From the NCBI GenBank assembly GCA_047967505.1, contig CM106540.1: a stretch of 64,000 nt of DNA; one strand, 5' to 3'. A program made the translations under genes and the position numbers. The notes beneath the pieces were generated by a model. It was not told the DNA's origin. It made no database searches and worked only from the letters and a program-made list of their open reading frames with translations. Source of the stretch: Dipteris shenzhenensis (lineage: Eukaryota; Polypodiophyta; Polypodiopsida; Gleicheniales). Positions 35,882 to 46,811 of this stretch are shown piece by piece. Position 1 is the first letter of the stretch; each line of letters starts with the position of its first letter.

Positions 35882-38800
35882 CTCCCCCTCGAGCTCAATC
35901 CCAAATCCTGCACACCAAGCAGGTCTCTGAACTTGCGCAGCTTCTCTGCGCCCAATGCTTTCGTGAATATGTCAGCTACCTGATCCTCTGTGCTGACATA
36001 AACTAGATCAATAAGACCTAGTAAAACCTTCTCCCGCACATAGTGATAATGCACCTCAATGTGCTTTGTTCTAGCATGAAAGACTGGGTTCTTTGCTAAG
36101 TGTATGCTGCTCATGTTGTCACAATAAATGACAACTGGCCCATCTGTAGACTGATGCATATCATAGAGTAGCTTATGCAACCAAGCTACCTCACATGCAG
36201 CCATTGCTGCACCCCTGTACTCAGCCTCTGTGCTCGACAAGGCAACTGTAGGCTGTTTCTTGCTGCTCCAAGTGACTGCAGCACTCCCAAAAGAGAACAC
36301 ATATCCACTGGTAGATCGTCTATCTGAAATGCTACCAGCCCAATCAGCATCAGTGTATCCATGCAACTGTATCTGAACCCCAGCCTCATAAAATAGTCCA
36401 TACTGCAATGTGGACTTCACATACTTGAGTATGCGTCTAGCCACATCCAAATGCGGTTTCCTTGGAGCCTGCATAAACTGACTTACCAACCCAACAGCAT
36501 AGCTCAAATCTGGCCTGGTAATAGTCATGTAAATCAAACTTCCTACTATGTGTCTGTACATAGTAGGGTCCTCCAGAAGCTCACCTGCATCTGCGCTCAG
36601 CTTCACATTCTGCTCCAAAGGAACTGAAATAGGCTTACAGCCTGTCATCCCATATTTGGACAGTATGTCCAGTCCATACTGCCTCTGCAAGAGCTGTATC
36701 CCATTTGGTGATCTAATCACCTCAATGCCCAAGAAATAACGCAGCTCTCCCAAATCCTTCATCTCAAACTTCTGCCTCAATAATAGCATTTTCACATGAA
36801 GGATATCTTCATCACTATCACCTATGATGATCAAATCATCAACATAAATGACCAGCAGCATAATCCCTTTCTCTATTTTTCTCACATAGAGTGAGAAATC
36901 TACCTTGGAAATCTGAAAGCCAATAGTGACAAGATACTGTCCTATCTTGTCAGACCATGCTCTAGGTGCTTGCTTCAAGCCATACAAGGCTTTCTTCAAC
37001 CTGCAAACAAACTCAGGATGAATAGCATGAACATAACCTGCTGGCTGCTCCATAAAGACCTCTTCTTGCAAATCACCATGCAAGAAGGCATTCTTTACAT
37101 CCATCTGATGTAAAGACCATCCCTTTGATGCAGCCATAGCAATGGCTGCTCTTACGGTTGCCATCCTTGCAACCGGGCTGAAAGTTTCTTCATAATCAAT
37201 GCCATATGTCTGTGCATACCCCTTGACAACTAATCTTGCCTTGTATCTATTCACAGAACCATCTGCATTGTGCTTGATCTTATAAACCCATTTACAGCCA
37301 ATTGCATTCTTGCCTTTAGGCAAAGGCACCAGTTCCCATGTAGCATTAGCATCCAAGGCATCCATTTCTTCATCCATGGCTTTCTCCCATTTTTCATTTC
37401 CCATGGCTTTCTCAAAAGAAGTGGGTTCTGGTTCCTGTATCACTTTGACCATATAGGCATAGTGAATGGCTGTAAATCCATCATATTTCAGCCTATCCAT
37501 AGGATACCTGACCCTGGTAGACCTGCGCAAAATAGGCTCACTTCCAGGTGCTCTCAAAACATCCCTGGTCTTCCTTACTCCAGGTGTAACAACAGAAGGA
37601 ATACCCAACTCATCATCAATGCTCTGTTCTGAGCCACTGGATTCACCATCCACACAAGAGTGACCTGCATTCACATCAAACATGGGCTGATCTACCTTCT
37701 CTTTTCCTTTTCGTGATACTTGCGTACCACTCTCTGCATTGCTTTGAGGGGATTCTCCTGATCTCAATCTGCCTGTCCATGGCGAAGTATGTGAACCACT
37801 GGTAGAGGACACTCTAGATCCACTGATATTTTGTGATTGCTGCTGTGCATTCTATGCAGCGTTACCATTTTGTGCATCTACATTAATCATCACATTTACT
37901 GGTTTATACCAGCTGCTCATCTCATAAAAAACAACATCTCTGCTCACTGTGAACTTACGTGTAGAAGGGTTATAGCATCTATACCCTTTCTGCTGTAGGG
38001 AATAACCAATAAAGACGCACTTCTCAGCTTTTGGATCCAACTTGGACCTCAACTCATCTGGCACATGGACATAGGCAATGCAACCAAAAATCTTCAAATG
38101 AGAAATATCTGGTTTCCTACCAGTATACATCTCCTCTGGCGTCATGCCATGTATTGCTGCAGTGGGAGTCCTGTTCATTATATAGACTGCTATAGCAACT
38201 GCTTCAGCCCAATAATAATCTGGTAGATCTTTTTCATTTAGCATAGCCCGAGATACCTCTCCAATATGCCTGTTTTTTCTTTCTGCAATTCCATTTTGCT
38301 GTGGGGTATGACTGCATGAATATTGCTGCTTTATACCATGCTCCTGCAAGAACCTTGCAAACTCATTTGAGAGGTACTCTCCCCCTCCATCTGACCTTAG
38401 GCATTTTATTTGCAGGCTTGTTTCTTTTTCAACCATAGCTTTGAAAGCTTTGAAGTGCCCAAACACTTCACTTTTCTTTTTCATAAAATGCACCCACAGT
38501 TTTCTGCTGAAGTCATCAATAAATGTGACAAAATAGTGACAGCCTCCAATAGATGCAGCTTTTGTAGTCCACACATCAGAGTGGATTAATTCCAATGGCT
38601 TTTTACTCTCTTGAACATGCCTAAAAAAAGGTTTTCTTGCCTGTTTCCCAAATTGACAGGCTTCACAAACCTTGTGCATTTCTGCAACCTTGAATTTAGG
38701 CAATCCTGCAACAATAATTTGGGCTTGCATTGATTTAAGCCACTGTATATTAACATGACCAATGCGTTTGTGCCAGATATCAATATCTGCAACTACACCG

Positions 38801-40213
38801 GTCCCATGTGCAAACATTGCTACACTCAATTCAGGCATGTCTGCATCCAACGTAAACATCCTACCCTTCTTCTTTCCTTTTGCTATCAAGCGACCATTAT
38901 TTTTCATATCCTCAACAAAGCATCCATGAGGATTAAATCTGACCTGCAAGCCCTGCTCAACCATCTGACCAACAGAAACCAGGTTCTTGGTGATGTTCGG
39001 GACATGAAATACATCGGACAAGTATTTCTTTTTCCCATCCTGCATAGACAAAGGAATTTTGCCAATCTGCACAATAGGATGTGCAGTATCATCACCAGTC
39101 TCCACAAATCCTGGTTTTTCCATTTTTCTTGCATCCTACATCCATTCAGCGTGCATGTGGTTTGACGCACCCGAGTCAACATACCACACATCATTGCTTT
39201 CTTCTGTACTTGTTACAGAATTTGTCATATGCTGCACCATAAACAAATGCTCATTTCTGTCATCACCCTGTCTACTAGAGGATGCATAATTGCCTTGCTG
39301 CAATTTTCCATTCATAATGTCATTCTGCTTTTTATAGCAGTCCTTAGCCATATGACCCATTTTGCCACAATAGTAGCATTCAATATTGCTGTTTGCATTT
39401 TGGCCTCTCTGCCATCCACCACGGCCTCTTTGACTCCCCCTGCCTCTAGAGTTACCACGTCCTCCTACATAGGACTGGTTTTCTTGCATTTGCTGCATAT
39501 TCTGATTTCTACCACGGCCTGCAGATCGGCCTCCTCTACCTCTGCCTCTACCTCTGCCAGCATTTGAGTAGAAGACAGTTTCTTTTGAAGTTCCTGCTGA
39601 AGAAGATGCACCCCCATTTCTTTGCTCTTCGGAAATTAGAAGAGCAATCAACTCCTCAAAATCAGGAAAATTTTCACGGACGGCAATGGATGTCCGGAAT
39701 TGTGCATAATCCTTTCCTAGACCATTCAAGGTCACAGAGACCAAATCGTCATCATCCACTGGCGACCCAATGGAAGCAAGTGCATCTGCAATTTTCTTCA
39801 CTTTCATGTGGTAGTCATTTATGCTCAAATTTTCTCTCTGCACATTGTGCAACTCCTGTTTGAGTTGCATTTTCTTGGCTTGCGTATTTGTGCTGTACAT
39901 TTTTGCCAAAGTATCCCATGCCTCCTTTGGCGTATTTGCATCCTGAATATGCACAATCATGGAGTCCGAAATACTGATAGATAGCCATAGATAGCCAGTA
40001 CATAACTTTCTTGGCTCTCTCATGCCATCCTTTAAATGCCTGCATTTCCTGTTGACTGGGAACATTAGGAAGAACAAGTTCTTCTTCATTTCCTGTAATG
40101 AATTCCCAATAGCCTTTTCCCATCAAGAAATTCGTCATTCTAAACTTCCATGCCTGGAAGTTGTTCTTGTCAAGCTTTTCAGTGACAATCTGTGAAAGAG
40201 AATCAGATGCCAT
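35842..40213 (-). pseudogene. copia gag-pol polyprotein, nearly intact
   Basis: It encodes the full set for copia replication. In order on the minus strand: UBN2-type gag from the ATG at 40,213; RGRGRG-rich stretch; zinc knuckle CYYCGKMGHMAKDC (about 39,340-39,380); aspartic protease motif DSGASNHM (about 39,150-39,185); integrase with WHKRIGH, CEACQFGK, HSDVW, RSDGGGEY and QQNGIAERK; reverse transcriptase with GCKWVYK and YVDD (about 36,830-36,850); and RNase H with SSTEAEY and DIFTKAL. Three lesions are visible: a 10-bp tandem duplication TAGATAGCCA (39,978-39,997) shifts the gag frame; TAG at 39,136-39,138 follows the protease motif; TAG at 37,852-37,854 lies between integrase and RT. The rest keeps one frame. 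Confidence 0.9.
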
Positions 40214-40749
40214 TACAGAACACTGCAAAATATTCTGTCACTGCAAAAAACACAGCTTTTGCCTCACACGCGCAGATCTGCAAAACAGACGAAAGTGGTA
40301 TTTCACCACACAGTCACTTCCTAGTGACGATTTTGCATCAACAGGCAACAGGCATGAATCTGCAACTCCCAATATCTTTGCACACAGGCATACGATGCAA
40401 TTTCTGCGGCAACTTTCCATCGACTAGCCGCGCAGCAATGGTCGCACAGCAAAAAATAGGGCCTTTTTCTGAGTGCCTGCGAAGAACTTCCGTCTCCAAA
40501 ACAGGCCCCGAAACGGCCTCAAATCAGAAAAATAAAGTCACTAAGGGCTTCGCCCTTGCCCGCAGCATATACTGCGCTCTCGCCACACCGTGAAGGGCGT
40601 CTCAATCAGAAATAGTGCACTCCTGCACTTCTGGCTATGCTACCTGCAGAGATTTGCTCCCAAACTCGAAATAGGAAAGCAACACTGGTCCTCTTACTAG
40701 GACACCACGAACTTGGCTTGCTTTCTTGAGCTCCTTACCACGAACAAGG

Positions 40750-40760
40750 CTCTGATACCA
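40750..40760 (-). other. primer-binding site (initiator-Met tRNA)
   Basis: The minus strand reads TGGTATCAGAG immediately inside the 5' LTR, the usual copia primer site. Confidence 0.9.
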
Positions 40761-41112
40761 TGTGAAGATAGTGGAAGAGAGGGAAGGAGTCTCACTTGCA
40801 GCTTTCTCACATGCACAATGGGGGAATACACACAAAGGTGGAGGCTGAAAACAGTTTTCCTCTTCTTAGTTGTAAAAGCCAAAAGAACTCTAGTACAAAG
40901 AAATAGAAGAACCCTATATGTGGGCCTCAAACCAAACTCAACTAACTAAGGTGGCATACTAACTGAGCCACGAACTAGTGTAGATAAGGATAGCTATCAT
41001 CCAGCTATTATTCGTGGGCGGTGTACCAACCGCACCTCCAGCTAACAAGTCGGTGACATAAATGCACAACAGTCACCCTGGCATATCGCGAGTGGAGCTC
41101 GATATCTCAACA
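40761..41112 (-). repeat. 5' LTR of nested copia
   Basis: 352 bp, same length as the partner. Differences by eye are mostly transitions. Confidence 0.95.
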
Positions 41113-41117
41113 TGGAA
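41113..41117. repeat. target-site duplication of nested copia (right)
   Basis: TGGAA, identical to 35,525-35,529. Confidence 0.9.
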
Positions 41118-42094
41118 GGCAAGAAGTGTGCACAAACTGAAGGAAGAACCCATAAGTACAGTTTTACCCTCACATGCAAATATCACACTTGAAGATCTGC
41201 ATTCCTATAGTGATTTCTCTGTCTTGACAACTAAATAAAATATGGACTGATTCTATGCATTTCCATGCAGGATGGATTGTTTCTATTGTAGGAAAGAAGA
41301 TTGCAGAGACTAAGGGGAGAACCCATTGTTACTGACCTGAAATCTATCTATGGATGTGCTGTGCTGCTGATGAGTTACCTGTGCTGAGGATGAACCTATG
41401 CTGCTGGACATGATGCTAATGTTGCAGAGTATGGAGGTAGGGAGGCAAGAGAGCAGAGACTGGAGGGCAAGAGGTCTGAAACAGGATACCACAAATAAGT
41501 GCAAATACAAATAAGGCATCTTCTAAATCCCACACGTGTGGAATGTAGTCATTTTTCACATGTGTGGATGGGACCCAAATCTCTTGGAGTTTGAAATTTG
41601 GCACGTGTGAAAGGTACACTTTATGCCTTGGAACTTGTGCCATTCATGATTTCATAATCAATTCCACAACCACTCTTCCCTCCCCTACCTCCCAATCTTT
41701 CATCCCTGCCATGACCCTCGCATCTTCCATTTCCTTCTCTCTGATCCTTTCCTACCCAGCACACTCCATCCAGACTACAACCTGCCTGAGGAACCTGCCT
41801 GAGGACTACTATCACTGCCAGATCTCCAGGTTACATAGAGTGCAGAGTTCAAGCTAGTGAAAGAGCAGGAGATTTACCAGTGCAACTCCAACAGCATGGA
41901 AAAGGAAAAAAAAGGTCAGAATTCTAGATTGGTTTCAAGTTTTTTGACATATATTTCTTCCATCCATTGGATTTTTTATGTCCAAATGTCTTCACTCAGC
42001 TCCACCCTTCTTGTTACATTTTCAATTTATACTGTCCAAGAATGTGGTAAATCACCCAGGAATTTGATTGGAGATGGATATGAATAGAAACTAG

Positions 42095-42168
42095 AAATTT
42101 GCAACAAAATGCGAGGAGAGTGGTTTATAAATCTCTAAATAGCCCATATCGCATTTTGCTGCAAATTC
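42095..42168. repeat. hairpin repeat, copy 3
   Basis: Left arm AAATTTGCAACAAAATGCGA, right arm TCGCATTTTGCTGCAAATTC (42,149-42,168), with 2 mismatches in 20. It lies in the proposed first intron of gene C. Confidence 0.85.
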
Positions 42169-42298
42169 CTGTTGTTGACACATTCCTCATGAAAAGTTTC
42201 ACTCAGCTCCAGCATTTCTCTTGCATATATCATACTGTCCAGGAATCACTGAGATGAACCTAGTGTTTGATTTGACATGCATATGAACAGAACTGGAG

Positions 42299-42371
42299 AA
42301 TTTGCAACAAAATGTGAGGAGAGCGCTTTATATTTTCCAAATGGTCTCCCATCGCGTTTTGCTGCAAATTC
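42299..42371. repeat. hairpin repeat, copy 4
   Basis: The arms are AATTTGCAACAAAATGTGA and TCGCGTTTTGCTGCAAATTC. It lies about 204 bp from copy 3. Confidence 0.85.
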
Positions 42372-44585
42372 CTGTGTCTGATTTGGTTCTCACTTCTACC
42401 TCATTATTTTGCTATCTTTAGCCCTGTGGAATTCTTCCTTGATGATGAGAAATGTTTTTGCTTTGGAACAGCTGGCTCCCAGGCCCCACCTTTCAAGAGG
42501 AAGCTGGACTTTTCTACTGCTATTATTAGACCACAGCAATCACCAGGTGAGTCATGAAGGAATTATCTGGTGATATCCAATGCATTCACTGATTGCATAT
42601 GTCAGCATATAGAATTCATAGTATATAAGTTTTTGAACAGGCAAAAAGAAGAGACTGGAGCAGAGTGCTGATTCTTCCATCACAAAACAAATGGAACCAG
42701 AAGAGGACAAGTCTCCAGATTTGCTCCTATTTGAGTTTCTTCACAAATGCAAGGCTCAGAGTAACTTCCATATATACCACAGTATTTTCAACATGGAATT
42801 CACAATGAGCTCTGTACTGGAGCATCACAAAGATTTTCTTTCAAACTATTGGGATACCTTCAAAGAACTGACAGAGGCAGGAAGAATTGTGGAAGGAGAA
42901 AAGGTTTTTGTGCATATAAATCATATTGTCTCCATTGACAGGCTGAGGTACCATGTGAACAGAAGATTTGACAACCTGCTTGATCAACATAAATTCAACT
43001 GTAACTTGCACACCAGAAAGTGCAGAGTGCTTGAGGAAACCATGGCATTCCTTATGTATATTGTCTTCAGTCAGGAGTCTTTGGATGAACAAGGGCAGGA
43101 GATTGAAGAAGAAGACACATCTGAAGCAGAGGAAAAGGAGGATGTTTCTTTGGTCACAGAATTGGCAGAGCAAGAAGAAGATATCAACCTTCAGGATGAG
43201 GGGCTGCAAGTGGCTGCTCTTGACCTTGTTCAACTGAGGACAAAAACTCTGAGGGGAGCAGAGCCAGTTGAAGATTTTGATGTTTAGAGCAGCAACTATG
43301 CAGTGCCCATGCTTCCAGGTGTCTTGATTGGTGGAAAAGATTATGTTTTCCTCCATGATATAGAGTGTATGTTCAATTTGAGGGAGGACTATGCCATTTC
43401 CCTTATTGCCCAGGCTTCAAGGCTTGATAAGGAGGTTGGCATAGAGGATGACCATTCACTACTGGCTTTGGAAACAATTTTTGATCCTGTAGAGGCCCTT
43501 ACATTTTGTTTCAAAGAGGTTGAAAAGTTCCAAGAGGCAGATGAAGCTGCCTTCCAGCTCACACAGGAAGCTATGAATCTCTTAGCACTATACACAGAAA
43601 AGCCTAAAGAAGAGGCTGGACAAGAGGGGAGAGGGATAAATCTTTGGAAAGATGAACTGCTTGTTGCTGATGAAAATGAGAAGGTACTTCAAATCAAATA
43701 CTTTGACTTCTGCTTAACTTTGTTTTTGTAGGTTGTGTATTGTCTCACTCCAATCTTTTGATATGTGGCAGCTACAAATTGAGGATGACACATTCCTCCA
43801 GAGATCAAGTGGAAGCAGGCCGGTTGGGTTTCGCAAAATGTCTGTCTAGGGCTTTAGGTGGACATGTTCTTTCATGGCAAAAGGAAAAGATCATTTTGAT
43901 AGAGAGGTTGTCTGCCATAGATATATTTGGAGATTATGTGAATAAGCAGGCCTCTAGGGCCGCTTACTTTTTGTCTTACACTTCTTATGCATTAGCATGT
44001 GGTGTTAAGGAGCCCAAATGTCTGGAGGGCTATGGAAAACACCAGCTCATAAGGTTTCGAGAGCCACCCATGATTGCATCAGGCCACACAGTCCAAGAAG
44101 AGGAACAGGTGGAGACAGCTGAAGAAAAGGATACCCCTCCCAGACAAGCAACAGAGGCAAGAATTGATAAACAGACAGTCGACATCAAGCCAATAAAGAA
44201 GAAAAAGACTCCAATCAAGATAAAAAAGAGAGTTCCGATCAGCAGGCCCTGGGAGAAATAGGATTTAGTCATCAAATATAGCACAAACATTATATTAAAG
44301 TTGAACTGATTTGTACAAAGTCTTTGATATCTGGTATGATCTTGTATAAATGAACAATAAGTTGAAGATGAAATGATTTGTACATTTAGATAGAGTGGTG
44401 TCGTTAAATATTAAACAAACAATATATTGAAATTGTGAACAAATTGTATTAAGTTTAGATCATATGTTTCACAAAAGAAATACTTTTGATGCATAACACC
44501 AAGAGTCACTTGTTCCACCAAAAAAAATTCTATTGAATGAGTTTGAAAACATGTGGACATAACACCAATAAGTTACAAATGAGTC

Positions 44586-46410
44586 CTATTCATGTTTACT
44601 TGTCCATTTATGGTTTCTAAATATCTTCAATTCCCTCCATTGTCTATGTCTCTCTGCTGCAATTGAATTGTCTATAGCTTGTCTTCGTCTTTGCTTTTGG
44701 GCTAGAAGAAAAGCAAGCTTGATTTTGGAGCTAGCAACTTTTCTTTTAGCATGCAGCCTCTGTAGTATGCCTCGGTAAAACCATTGGAAGACTTCCTTCA
44801 CACTATTTGCCTTTTGACTCCCTCCATAGAGTTGTGTGTGTCTAAAAAATGCATTACGTGCCATGTAGTGAGACTTCTCCATGCCTTGGGTAGACCAAAT
44901 TGCTGGGCATCCATACTTTTTTACAAAATACAGAAGGTGGTTGTATATGATATGCTGTAAGACATAAGAATGCATAGTAAGTAATAAAAAAAAGAGGATC
45001 ACACTTAAGTAAAATAAAAAGACAGAACCTTACCATGTAGTGAGTTATATTGCAGGCTGTCCACGCGTCTTTCATTGAATTTCCAAAATGTTTAATTGCC
45101 TCCTCAAAGTTCTTGTAATCACTCTTTGTCCATGTTACTTTGTCACAGAACATGAAGAGTTGATCAAGAGACCTCCACACCTCTGCCTTCCTATTTCGTG
45201 CTTCCCCATCTGCCTCATGATCTTTCACAGCATTATGGACTTGCTTCCACAATCCATAATTAATCTTTGAAACTGTTCTACCTTGCGTTACTTGCTTACT
45301 GTGTTTGGGTCGAGACAAGAATCTTCTTGCCTTAACACCACCAATAGAGGGCTTGATTGGTACCTCCTTGCCATTGGTAGACTTTTTAAAATCCTTTGTG
45401 ATTTGAACATCTCCTCCATGCAGACCTATATCGGATAACACTTTTTCCAATGCTTGAAGAGCATCCTTTCTATTTTTTTCGGGACGGAGTTTCCAAGCAA
45501 ATCCATTATATAAAAATACCAATTTCTCAATAATTCAACATAGACCATGTAATGTGCAGATGTGAACATTACATAGTGGAATGTCCAGAATGGCCTTGAA
45601 GTCAGGGTCAACTTTATCTCTATTAGGTGCTCTCTTCCACCATTTTGAATCCATTACTTGAGCTGATTCTTTGCAGTAAAGACAAGGAGACTTTGAGTTG
45701 CCTCCTTTACTAATGTTATACATGCACTTAAGTGTTTTAAGATCCCCGGCCATGTGCCACTCTACTTGAAAATCACCTTTTCCTGCAACATGGAGATTCT
45801 CGCCTTGCACTTGTCTTTTGATTATTCTTGGTATTTCCGTGTGGTGAAACACCCAATCTAGTGTTTCATGGTCTTCGGTCTTCACCTGCCAGATTATAGA
45901 AAACAAAAGTATTACTATAACAGATTTGAAAACAATGACCAAAATCAAGTATAAAACAAAAAATGATCATACCTGGAACGAGCCTAACCACCATATGTGT
46001 TTCTCTGACTGCACACTAAAATACTTCGAACTCGCTTCAGTCAATGATGTATCAATTACTCCATTCATCAATGTAATAGTAACTCTTTCCATTTTCTTTT
46101 CCTTTACAACCTCACACTCATCCAGTTTGATAACAAATTTCAAAATGCCTTTGCACTTCTCAAATGTTATTCCATAAAACTCGACCATTCTTCTTTGAAG
46201 TTGTTGTAGATCTATAAATATATTGTTCCAAGGATCATACACGGTGGTTCCTTTACCACCATGAAATATTTCTTCAATATGGATATATTGCCCAATAAAT
46301 TCATCTATACTTTCATTCAAATGACCTCTTATCCTCCACACGGTTGCTGGATTGATGTGAAGATGGTGTAATCGCTTCTTCTGAGATAGTGACTCACTAG
46401 TATCGGCCAT
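44586..46410 (-). pseudogene. transposon gene D: RAG1/Transib-like DDE transposase
   Basis: It would cut and join DNA at the TIRs. Exons 46,410-45,973, 45,885-45,034 and 44,954-44,586 join in phase across two short introns (87 and 79 bp, GT-AG), giving 552 residues from ATG MADTSES. Putative catalytic residues are D97 in IKLDECEVV (before a strand-like ERVTITLMN), D194 in WHMAGDLKTLK and E456 in WSTQGMEKSHY. Zinc ligands are C214-x2-C217 (CLYC) and H431-x4-H436 (MHIIYNH). D194 to C214 is 20 residues (19 in RAG1, D708-C727), and H436 to E456 is 20, the same as H942-E962 in RAG1, with G-x4-W-S/A-x2-G-x-E shared. The only lesion seen is TGA at codon 263 (45,535-45,537), likely from CGA. The start lies 371 bp inside the right TIR. 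Confidence 0.75.
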
Positions 46411-46781
46411 TTTTTGTGCTTCTAAGGTTGCGAAGTTTGTTTTTCAATCTCATAGTCATTTTGTAACATGAATCGTGGAAGTGTGGCGGTATCCATGTGA
46501 ATATTTTGAAAACTTGCAATCACCAAGTTCAGTGATGGATTCTTTATAAAAGGCCTGCACATGTCGGCAAAAGAGATGCGGAATCTTTGGTAAACAAAAA
46601 AAAATCTAAGGAGATATTTAATGCAAAATCGTGTTAGTCAGACAAAAGATTATCTTATTCCTTTTTGAATTGACAGTTCTATAGTCCTTACTGACAGTTC
46701 TGAGCCACGTTTCCGTATTTTACTATTTTTGAGGTCTTTTAGGAGAGAAATAAATCAAAAAATAGTGAATTTCTTACAGGG

Positions 46782-46811
46782 CCCCAAAATGAGTTCCCTT
46801 TTTCCCTAATG
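46782..46811 (-). repeat. right terminal inverted repeat
   Basis: Reverse complement begins CATTAGGGAAAAAGGGAAC and continues TCATTTTGGGG; 28 of 30 positions match the left end. Outside it the strand reads TATGGGTCTAGG. Confidence 0.85.

Larger units (their letters stand above)
35530..41112 (-). mobile_element. complete Ty1/copia LTR retrotransposon inserted in the DNA transposon
   Basis: 5,583 bp on the minus strand, bounded by 352-bp LTRs (35,530-35,881 and 40,761-41,112) with TG..CA ends and a TGGAA target duplication. The primer-binding site directly inside the 5' LTR reads TGGTATCAGAG on the minus strand (40,750-40,760), complementary to initiator-Met tRNA. A purine tract GAGGGGGAG abuts the 3' LTR. 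The interior is one gag-pol frame with two TAG stops and one 10-bp duplication. About seven LTR differences in 352 bp were seen by eye (about 2%), so the insertion is fairly recent and younger than its host element. Confidence 0.95.
41896..44261 (+). pseudogene. transposon gene C: novel acidic protein
   Basis: Proposed exons are 41,896-41,914, 42,472-42,546, 42,641-43,683 and about 43,772-44,261, with matching GT-AG sites and phases for the first three joins. It starts MEKEKK, then a basic stretch (FKRKLDF, GKKKRLEQ), a helical region (LEHHKDFLSNYWDTFKELTE) and a strongly acidic segment (EIEEEDTSEAEEKEDVS). An in-frame TAG lies at 43,285-43,287 and the same frame continues (MLPGVLIGGKDYVFLHDIE). 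The last exon seems to need a frame change near 43,830 before GGHVLSWQKEKIILIERLS; it ends in a Lys-rich tail (PIKKKKTPIKIKKR). No known family was recognised. It faces away from gene B and converges on transposase gene D, 324 bp apart. A partner or accessory role in transposition is inferred from context only. Confidence 0.5.
30922..46811. mobile_element. large RAG1/Transib-like DNA transposon with four genes, nested copia inside
   Basis: The two ends are inverted: 30,922-30,951 reads CATTAGGAAAAAAGGGAGC.. and 46,782-46,811 reads its reverse complement with 2 mismatches in 30. The total is 15,890 bp, or about 10.3 kb without the copia at 35,530-41,112. Four multi-exon genes lie between the ends in mirror order: A (+, 31.4-32.9), B (-, 32.9-35.0), C (+, 41.9-44.3) and D (-, 44.6-46.4). 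D is the transposase. A/B and C/D are tail-to-tail pairs; B and C are head-to-head across a hairpin-rich region. The TIR may extend outward (CCCAC against CCCATA). No clear target-site duplication was found, so exact termini are uncertain. Each gene has one stop codon, so the copy is probably inactive. Placing all four genes in one element is inference from the TIRs, the symmetry and the shared decay. Confidence 0.8.

Noticed and set aside
44586-46410. Mutator, CACTA or KDZ transposase
   Set aside because: The motif order D / D-x19-C-x2-C / H-x4-H-x19-E fits RAG1/Transib and not the signatures I know for those families. TIR ends are not CACTA.
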